Positions 5,212 through 10,076 of a DNA stretch of 10,076 nucleotides are shown here, one piece after another (the stretch's first letter is position 1; each line of letters begins with the position of its first letter). Position numbers and translations under genes: made by a program. Source of the DNA: Rhodanobacteraceae bacterium (GTDB lineage: Bacteria; Pseudomonadota; Gammaproteobacteria; Xanthomonadales; Rhodanobacteraceae); assembly GCA_012270595.1 (NCBI GenBank), contig JAAXIA010000120.1, positions 1-10,076 of the forward strand, given 5' to 3'. The notes beneath the pieces are model-generated. The model searched no databases. It was not told the DNA's origin and saw only the letters and a program-made list of their open reading frames with translations.

Positions 5212-5901
5212 TTATCTTCCAGGGGCTTCCTGCCACAGCACTTTATGCAACTGCAACTGAAATCGCACGGGCAATTTGGCTGCCATAATCCACTCCGCCA
5301 GTTCTTGTGGCGGCATCTGCTGCCATGCAGGCGAGAACACCACCATGCAGCGTTCATCTAGCGCATGTGCTGCCACAGCAGCGCATGCCCAGTCGTAATC
5401 AGCACGACTGGCAATAACAATTTTAATTTGATCATGTGGCAACAGGTGATCAATGTTCGACCATCTGTTACGCGCACATTCTCCGGAGTCAGGGGCTTTC
5501 AGATCCATGACCTTACGTACGCGCACATCGACACCAGAAAGATCCAGTGCGCCAGAAGTCTCCAGCGATACCTTATAATCAAGCTCACACAAGCGCTTCA
5601 GCAAATTTAAACAGCGCTTCTGCGCCAAGGGTTCACCACCCGTGACACAAACATGACGGACATCATGCCTCTGCACCTCTGCGAGAATCTCCTCACTGCT
5701 CCACCAGCTGCCGCCATGGAAAGCATATGGGGTATCGCACCAGGCACAGCGCAGCGGACATCCGACAAGGCGCACAAACACGGTGCGCCATCCAACCGCA
5801 TCAGCTTCACCCTGGATGGAATGAAAAATCTCGGCAACACGCAGTCGCTCAACTACGGCAGCCGTGCGTGGGGCGGGCATATCAGCCACGGGAACAAACA
5901 T
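5212..5901 (-). CDS. queE: 7-carboxy-7-deazaguanine synthase QueE
   Basis: A 229-aa radical SAM enzyme that rearranges 6-carboxytetrahydropterin to 7-carboxy-7-deazaguanine, the step before QueC. The iron-sulphur cluster motif CPLRCAWC gives Cys48, Cys52 and Cys55 (CxxxCxxC form). It is preceded by the substrate segment EIFHSIQGE (24-32) and followed by the SAM-binding TGGEPLAQ (87-94), SLETSGALD and KVMDLKAPDSGE. The C-terminal LPVRFQLQLHKVLWQEAPGR is typical of xanthomonad QueE. The ATG at 5899-5901 is chosen because it leaves a 22-bp gap after cpoB; the frame is open further upstream, but that would overlap cpoB, and ATG at residue 8 is another option. QueD and QueF are not in the window. 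Confidence 0.94.
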   Translation of the reverse strand: MFVPVADMPAPRTAAVVERLRVAEIFHSIQGEADAVGWRTVFVRLVGCPLRCAWCDTPYAFHGGSWWSSEEILAEVQRHDVRHVCVTGGEPLAQKRCLNLLKRLCELDYKVSLETSGALDLSGVDVRVRKVMDLKAPDSGECARNRWSNIDHLLPHDQIKIVIASRADYDWACAAVAAHALDERCMVVFSPAWQQMPPQELAEWIMAAKLPVRFQLQLHKVLWQEAPGR

Positions 5902-5923
5902 GGGAAACTCAATGAGCCTGATT

Positions 5924-6811
5924 TTAATGAACCTGATTAAGACGCCGCAAACGACCTCGTGCCAGAGTGGCCACATGACTTGACGGATAGCGGGAGAGCA
6001 CTGTCTTCAATGTGGCCTTGCCTACTGCCGTTTGCCTCATTTCAAGCTGGGTATAACCCAGCTTGAGGAGTGCACCTGGTGCCTTGGCACTATCCGGAAA
6101 GCTGGTCAGCAGCTGCTTGAAGGCTTCCAGTGCCACCTGGTAATTTTGTGTCACGTAGTATGACTCACCCAGCCAGTAAAGTGCGTTAGGGGTAAGCGCG
6201 GTATGTGGATATTTCTCAATATAGCCACGAAAACCACGGGAAGCAGCCACATAGTCACCGTCACGCAGAGACTTAAAGGCGGCGTCATAAGCAGCACGCA
6301 TGGTGTCATTGGCTGACGTGACCTTCTTTTTGGTAGCCGGCCTAGTGCTCTCTTTTTTGACTTTCTGCTTTGCCGGGGTTTGTGCGTTCGTGCCAGCAGA
6401 AGCAAGGTGCTGCGGTTTGACCGACTTTACCAACCGCTCAGTCACAACAGTGCCTGCCGCTGGTTTTACCGCACTTATTATTGCGGCAAGTTTGCTCTGC
6501 ATCTGCCCAAGGTGCACGTCAAGGTCGGCATCATGCGTCTTTTGACTGGTCTGGAACGCGCGCAGCTGGTGTTGCAGGTCTTCAATCTGGCCCTGCATCT
6601 GCTGCACCTGCCATTGCAACTGCTGCATGCGGTTAAGCCTGTCAGCACTACTCTGGTTTTGCTGCTGCAACTGCTGCTCGAGCCGGCTTACCCGGTCAGC
6701 AAGGCTTAATCTGGCGTACTGCGCAAGAGTCGGACACGCCAGAAGCACGGCAACCACCCATGTGGCTACCGTGCCTATTCTGATCAAAGTATGTCCAATT
6801 GCAGTTTTCAT
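5924..6811 (-). CDS. cpoB: Tol-Pal system protein CpoB (YbgF)
   Basis: A 295-aa periplasmic protein that joins the Tol-Pal machine to PBP1B/LpoB, coordinating outer-membrane constriction with septal peptidoglycan synthesis. It begins with a signal peptide (hydrophobic core about 13-29, likely cleavage after TLA, residue 30). A Gln-rich coiled coil follows (about 37-90, LADRVSRLEQQLQQQNQ onward), which in E. coli CpoB forms the trimer. Next is a Lys/Thr/Ala-rich linker (about 115-168) and then three TPR-type repeats: YDAAFKSLRDGDYVAASRGF, YWLGESYYVTQNYQVALEAF and LLKLGYTQLEMRQTAVG. Its ATG shares one base with the pal stop (TAATG), indicating coupled translation. Length is slightly above the E. 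coli protein (263 aa) because of the linker. Confidence 0.95.
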   Translation of the reverse strand: MKTAIGHTLIRIGTVATWVVAVLLACPTLAQYARLSLADRVSRLEQQLQQQNQSSADRLNRMQQLQWQVQQMQGQIEDLQHQLRAFQTSQKTHDADLDVHLGQMQSKLAAIISAVKPAAGTVVTERLVKSVKPQHLASAGTNAQTPAKQKVKKESTRPATKKKVTSANDTMRAAYDAAFKSLRDGDYVAASRGFRGYIEKYPHTALTPNALYWLGESYYVTQNYQVALEAFKQLLTSFPDSAKAPGALLKLGYTQLEMRQTAVGKATLKTVLSRYPSSHVATLARGRLRRLNQVH

Positions 6812-7332
6812 TACTGCGCTGTGTAGAAGATCTCAACCCGGCGGTTCTTGCTCCAGCAATCCTCATTATGCTTGCGACAAACGGGCTTTTCCTTGCCGTA
6901 AGAAATCACGCTGACCTGGCTTGAGGATACACCCGCGGCCTCAAGGGCATGGAGTACAGCGTTTCCACGACGCTCGCCAAGACCAAGGTTGTACTCACGC
7001 GTACCACGCTCATCCGTATTACCTTCCAGGCGCACGCGGGCCGTTGGGCGATCAAGCAGATATCTGGCGTGGCAGGCGATAATATGCTGGAATTCCGGTT
7101 TGATATCAGTCTTGTCGAAATCGAAATACGCTACACGCTGGCGCAGGCAATCATCGGTCGTCAGGTCATTCGGCGTGTACTTGCCACTGTCCTGGGCGAC
7201 TGGGGGCAACGCTTCATTCGTTGCCTGCACAGACGGAGTAATCTTCTGCATCCTAACTTCCTGCTTCTTGCTGCAAGCCACCGCACTAATGCAGAGCAGG
7301 GCAATCAAAGCGACGCGAAAAATCTTGTTCAT
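6811..7332 (-). CDS. pal: peptidoglycan-associated lipoprotein Pal
   Basis: A 173-aa outer-membrane lipoprotein that binds peptidoglycan and TolB, anchoring the outer membrane during division. The lipoprotein signal peptide is MNKIFRVALIALLCISAVAC with lipidated Cys20. Ser21 at +2 is consistent with export to the outer membrane. A flexible linker (about 22-58) leads to an OmpA-like domain with YFDFDKTDIKPEF (69-81), GNTDERGTREYNLGLGERRG (104-123, the diaminopimelate-binding loop) and NRRVEIFY (163-170). Cysteines at 62, 87, 152 and 159 could form disulphides. A strong ribosome binding site, AGGAAGGA (7343-7350), precedes the ATG. It is followed without gap by cpoB. Confidence 0.97.
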   Translation of the reverse strand: MNKIFRVALIALLCISAVACSKKQEVRMQKITPSVQATNEALPPVAQDSGKYTPNDLTTDDCLRQRVAYFDFDKTDIKPEFQHIIACHARYLLDRPTARVRLEGNTDERGTREYNLGLGERRGNAVLHALEAAGVSSSQVSVISYGKEKPVCRKHNEDCWSKNRRVEIFYTAQ

Positions 7333-7443
7333 GATAGCGTTTTCCTTCCTACAGGTTTAAAAGTTCTAAAAAATCAATGGTAGTCATCATGACGGGACGA
7401 AAACGGAACGCCCCATGCCAGTCCCTTGCACAGCCCTTAAAGC
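7333..7443 (-). promoter_or_regulatory. tolB-pal intergenic region with hairpin and dyad
   Basis: This 111-bp gap is by far the longest inside the tol cluster. It contains a possible RNA hairpin (GGGGCG pairing with CGTCCC, 7394-7414, one G-U pair, 9-base loop) with no T-run behind it, and next to it an 11-bp perfect dyad GTCATCATGAC (7383-7393). Then comes an AT-rich stretch ahead of the pal ribosome binding site. A TTGATT on the minus strand could be a -35, but no -10 at good spacing is evident. A separate promoter or an RNA processing site for pal is a reasonable inference. Confidence 0.3.
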
Positions 7444-8763
7444 TCAGTGTGTCCGGTACGGTCCCCAGTCCGGCTCACGCACATCGCCATTGGAAAGCGC
7501 AAGACGCTGCCTTACCATACCGTCACTGGAAACGGCGTAGAGTACACCATGGTGGCTATCGCTGGAAGCATACAACAGCATGCTGGCATTGGGTGCAAAA
7601 CTTGGCGATTCGTCCAGTGGTCCCGGCGAAACATAACGCACCTTGTCGCCCTGAAGCCGATCCATGATAGCGATACGATACACGTTCCCGTTGGCCTGCA
7701 CCATCGCCAACAGCTTACCGTCGTTGCTAATATCGCAATCGTAGTTACTCTGCCCCTGGAAAGTCACCCGCGTTGGTATACCACCGGTCGCTGATATCTT
7801 GTAGATCTGCGGCCGCCCGGAACGATCAGAAGTAAAATAGATACTACGGCCATCAGGCGACCAGACTGGTTCAGTATTGATGGCCCAGCTATGCGTCAAA
7901 CGAGTCTCCTTACGGCTGGGCCAGTGCATCACAAAGATCTCGGGACTGCCTGTGTAGGATAGCGACATGGCCAGCTTGCTGCCATCGGGCGACCAGGCCG
8001 GGGCACCGTTGATCCCCTTGGCCCGCCCCGACACCAAAGTACGCTTCCCAGTGCTGAGATTTTGCACATAGATCGCCGAATTACCGCTTTCAAACGAGAC
8101 ATAGGCAATTTTTTTACCATCAGGCGACCAACGAGGACTCAGCAACGACGCATGCGAGCGCGCCACCACTTGCGGATGATGACCATCCGAATCAGCCACA
8201 ATCAGGGAATAGCTGACTGACTTGCCAGATCCAGTCACCGTAACGTAGGCAATCCGGGTCCAGAATGCACCACGTATACCGGTAATTTTCTGGTAAATCT
8301 GGTCAGCAATCTGGTGAGCCAGACCGCGTAGATCATCCAGCGGAGCCGGAGGCATGCGTTGATGCAATAGATTACGCTGCTTGTTGACGTCCCATAGCTC
8401 GTATTCCGCCTGCACCTTGCCCTTGCCAACACGGCTTAGACGACCCACCACGATGTAGTCCTGCTTAAGCAGACGCCAGGTAGCGAACCTGATCTGCCCA
8501 CCCTTGGTGGGCCGTTCAAGCATGGCACTTCTGGCCAGTGCGCGGAAACGCCCTGAACGGTTAAAATCGTTACTGATAACGGTCGCTATATCGGTGGGCA
8601 ATGCGCTGCCACCTGACTCGGCGAAGGGCACCACCGCAACCGGCGTAGCGGTCTTGAGGCCCCCGACAATATGAACGTCGAGCGGTTGCGCCAACAACGG
8701 ACTGGTAACGAGCAGCAGGCACACTTTGGTAATTAAAGAAGAATATTTACGCATGAGCCACAT
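7444..8763 (-). CDS. tolB: Tol-Pal system beta-propeller protein TolB
   Basis: A 439-aa periplasmic protein that shuttles between Pal and TolA, releasing Pal from peptidoglycan so it can be moved to the division site. It has a signal peptide (about 1-25, cleavage near LLA|QP). The N-terminal TolA-binding domain contains VAVVPFAESGGSALPTDIA (42-60) and ISNDFNRSGRF (63-73). The C-terminal propeller has PD40/WD40-like blades marked by SPRWSPDGKKIAYVSF (209-224), GAPAWSPDGSKLAMS (253-267), TEPVWSPDGRSIYFTSDRSG (297-316), YDCDISNDGKLLAM (341-354) and ESPSFAPNASMLLYASS (385-401). Length is normal. The ATG at 8763 lies 8 bp after the tolA stop; ATG at 8754 (MRKYSS) is an alternative, and neither has a clear ribosome binding site, so re-initiation after tolA is likely. 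Confidence 0.96.
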   Translation of the reverse strand: MWLMRKYSSLITKVCLLLVTSPLLAQPLDVHIVGGLKTATPVAVVPFAESGGSALPTDIATVISNDFNRSGRFRALARSAMLERPTKGGQIRFATWRLLKQDYIVVGRLSRVGKGKVQAEYELWDVNKQRNLLHQRMPPAPLDDLRGLAHQIADQIYQKITGIRGAFWTRIAYVTVTGSGKSVSYSLIVADSDGHHPQVVARSHASLLSPRWSPDGKKIAYVSFESGNSAIYVQNLSTGKRTLVSGRAKGINGAPAWSPDGSKLAMSLSYTGSPEIFVMHWPSRKETRLTHSWAINTEPVWSPDGRSIYFTSDRSGRPQIYKISATGGIPTRVTFQGQSNYDCDISNDGKLLAMVQANGNVYRIAIMDRLQGDKVRYVSPGPLDESPSFAPNASMLLYASSDSHHGVLYAVSSDGMVRQRLALSNGDVREPDWGPYRTH

Positions 8764-8771
8764 TATCGCAG

Positions 8772-9698
8772 TTACTTTGGAGTAAATGTAAGCGTTATAT
8801 CGCGCCGGAAAACTTTTTCAAACCCCCTGTAAGGCAAAATTTGGGTGCGTAGTACCGCATTTTCGATGGAGCGGCGCCCTGCCGCATCATACGGACAATT
8901 GGCATCGACGGTCGCGCTCACCACCACTCCCCCAGGCAACTGCACGATGTGCACCTTGCACGACACCAACGGCATGTTATCCGGGCGCAACCAGTTGGGA
9001 GTCACCGCACTCTGAATTGCTACGGCATAGCGTTGCAAAAGTACCGCCTTCTGGCTTTGGCTACTACTTTGCTGCTCCTGCGCTAGCGGTAACTTCGAAG
9101 GTTTCTGGTTTTTAGACTTCAGAACAGCCAGTTGCTGCATGGCCTCACGCGCTTTTCTGCTCAGATGACGGGTCTGCCGCGATGCGGCGTCCATTCTGGC
9201 GAAGAGCGCATTGACTTTTTTCATCTCAGCCTTACGTCGCACGGCCTGGGCTTCCAGTTCAGCCCGGTGTCGACGCCGTTTCTCCGCCTGGATGCGCTGC
9301 TCCCTGGCACGACGTGCCGCTTGTTCAACCACCCTTTGCTGATTTTTCACTGCCGGTGGTGTCGGCGGTGGCAAAGTCTTGACTTTAACCTTTCTTGGAA
9401 TCGGTGCCGATTCCGGTTGTGCCGTCGGCGGTAGCGGTCGATGCGATGACGATCTGACTTTGGTTTTCTTCTCTGGCGGACTCGCCCCCCCCACCAGCAC
9501 TGCCTCCATCGGAGGCCCGGGAATATCCAGTGGTTTAGAACACCTAATCGGATTAAGCCAGACCGGAAGATGAAGACTTGCAAAGAAGCTTTCGTAACTG
9601 GAACACGGCAAAACGGCAAGAAACAAAAAGACCACGATTACCAGATGCAACGCAGCTGAAATCATCACCGCGCGTGGCGTCGTATTACGGTCGTCCAT
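8772..9698 (-). CDS. tolA: Tol-Pal system protein TolA
   Basis: A 308-aa inner-membrane protein that spans the periplasm and transmits the TolQR proton-driven force to TolB/Pal. An N-terminal signal anchor covers about 11-31 (VMISAALHLVIVVFLFLAVL), with the Ser-x3-His-Leu pattern (SAALHL, 14-19) needed for TolQR contact. A segment ending VWLNPIRCSKPLDIPGPPMEAVLVG is characteristic of xanthomonad TolA. Domain II is a Pro/Lys-rich stretch (about 72-117) plus a charged helix (about 120-195), much shorter than in E. coli TolA (421 aa in total). The C-terminal domain (about 218-308) has TPNWLRP and SCKVHIVQLPGG with Cys247 and Cys268 in the position of the conserved disulphide. The ATG at 9696-9698 overlaps tolR by 14 bp; a GTG at 9722 is less likely. 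Confidence 0.94.
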   Translation of the reverse strand: MDDRNTTPRAVMISAALHLVIVVFLFLAVLPCSSYESFFASLHLPVWLNPIRCSKPLDIPGPPMEAVLVGGASPPEKKTKVRSSSHRPLPPTAQPESAPIPRKVKVKTLPPPTPPAVKNQQRVVEQAARRAREQRIQAEKRRRHRAELEAQAVRRKAEMKKVNALFARMDAASRQTRHLSRKAREAMQQLAVLKSKNQKPSKLPLAQEQQSSSQSQKAVLLQRYAVAIQSAVTPNWLRPDNMPLVSCKVHIVQLPGGVVVSATVDANCPYDAAGRRSIENAVLRTQILPYRGFEKVFRRDITLTFTPK

Positions 9699-10076
9699 GT
9701 GGATTATCCGGGGTCGGCACACTCATCAGCCCCACACTGGACACGCCAGCCTGCTGCAAGTCACCAAGTGCCTGGTAGACGCCGTCATAGCTTCCGGAGC
9801 GATCACCTGCCACCAGTACCCGGACCGTCGGGTTCTGCTTCAATATAGCTGCGATTTCAAGCTTAAGCTGACTGGCATCGACTGCCTGTTTATCGTGCTT
9901 GCTCTTACGCAGAAAAAAGTGACCAGCATGATCGACTTCCACAATCAGCGGTTCCTTCTGTGTATGTAGCGCCCTGGCTCGAGCTTGTGGCAGTTCCACA
10001 TCGACACTGGAATTAATCATCGGGGCGGTGACCATAAAAATAATCAAGAGCACCAGCATGACGTCGATATAGGGAA
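9685..10076 (-). CDS. tolR: Tol-Pal system protein TolR (5' end outside the window)
   Basis: The C-terminal 130 codons of TolR, an ExbD-family inner-membrane protein that forms the proton channel and force generator with TolQ. The fragment enters in frame as PYIDVMLVLLIIFMVTAPM, the single membrane helix whose Asp (in IDVML) is the essential protonated residue. It then reads SSVDVELPQARA and a periplasmic domain with EPLIVEVDHAGHFFL, ILKQNPTVRVLVAGDRSGSY and DGVYQALGDLQQAGVSSVGL, the latter the usual ExbD/TolR end. The ATG at 10057-10059 lies inside the membrane helix and is not the true start; the gene continues past the edge. The stop falls within the start of tolA. Confidence 0.95.
   Translation of the reverse strand, partial: PYIDVMLVLLIIFMVTAPMINSSVDVELPQARARALHTQKEPLIVEVDHAGHFFLRKSKHDKQAVDASQLKLEIAAILKQNPTVRVLVAGDRSGSYDGVYQALGDLQQAGVSSVGLMSVPTPDNPHGRP

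Noticed and set aside
1..10076. CRISPR array, toxin-antitoxin or defence island
   Set aside because: No regularly spaced repeat array and no family signatures for such systems were seen; the intact genes are housekeeping.

Overview
The window comes from a gammaproteobacterium, most likely of the order Lysobacterales (Xanthomonadales). Two gene orders support this: ygfB / TIGR02449 coiled coil / zapA / 6S RNA / 5-FCL / EVE / rpiA on the left, and tolR-tolA-tolB-pal-cpoB followed directly by queE-queC on the right. The TolA and QueE sequences also have a xanthomonad character. Base composition looks only moderately GC-rich for that order, and the middle holds about 0.9 kb of apparently decayed DNA. 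A host-associated or Xylella-like member is possible, but this is inference.

Left part (1-3455). ygfB runs on the minus strand. From the same 78-bp gap a plus-strand division-gene pair departs: a TIGR02449-type coiled-coil protein overlapping zapA by 8 bp. The 6S RNA gene (ssrS) follows immediately. Its -10 box overlaps the zapA stop codon, its terminal helix can be traced by base pairing, and a hairpin with a T-run lies behind it. Then come 5-formyltetrahydrofolate cyclo-ligase (GTG start, good ribosome binding site), an EVE-domain protein and ribose-5-phosphate isomerase A.

Middle (3456-4374). No intact conserved gene is recognised. On the minus strand there is a short frame with a good ribosome binding site, then a shift of frame, an in-frame stop and a membrane-like stretch, which looks like a decayed small gene. 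An overlapping frame resembles the N-terminus of glycine-zipper proteins. A possible bidirectional terminator and a 50-codon plus-strand ORF with a strong ribosome binding site are also present. A 17-bp direct repeat with a 34-bp period straddles the stop codon of queC, whose protein carries an unusual C-terminal tail.

Right part (4375-10076, all minus strand). Reading in the direction of transcription: tolR (cut by the window edge), tolA, tolB, pal, cpoB (ybgF), queE, queC. The first five encode the envelope Tol-Pal machine: the proton-driven TolQR motor, the TolA transducer, the TolB propeller, the Pal lipoprotein that grips peptidoglycan, and CpoB, which links outer-membrane constriction to cell-wall synthesis. 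tolR/tolA overlap by 14 bp and pal/cpoB by 1 bp; only tolB and pal are separated by a real gap (111 bp). queE and queC make two consecutive steps of queuosine precursor (preQ0) synthesis and appear to ride on the same transcript.

No clearly new defence, mobile or biosynthetic system is visible. The items most worth a second look are the repeat-associated QueC tail, the decayed minus-strand locus and a few small ORF candidates.
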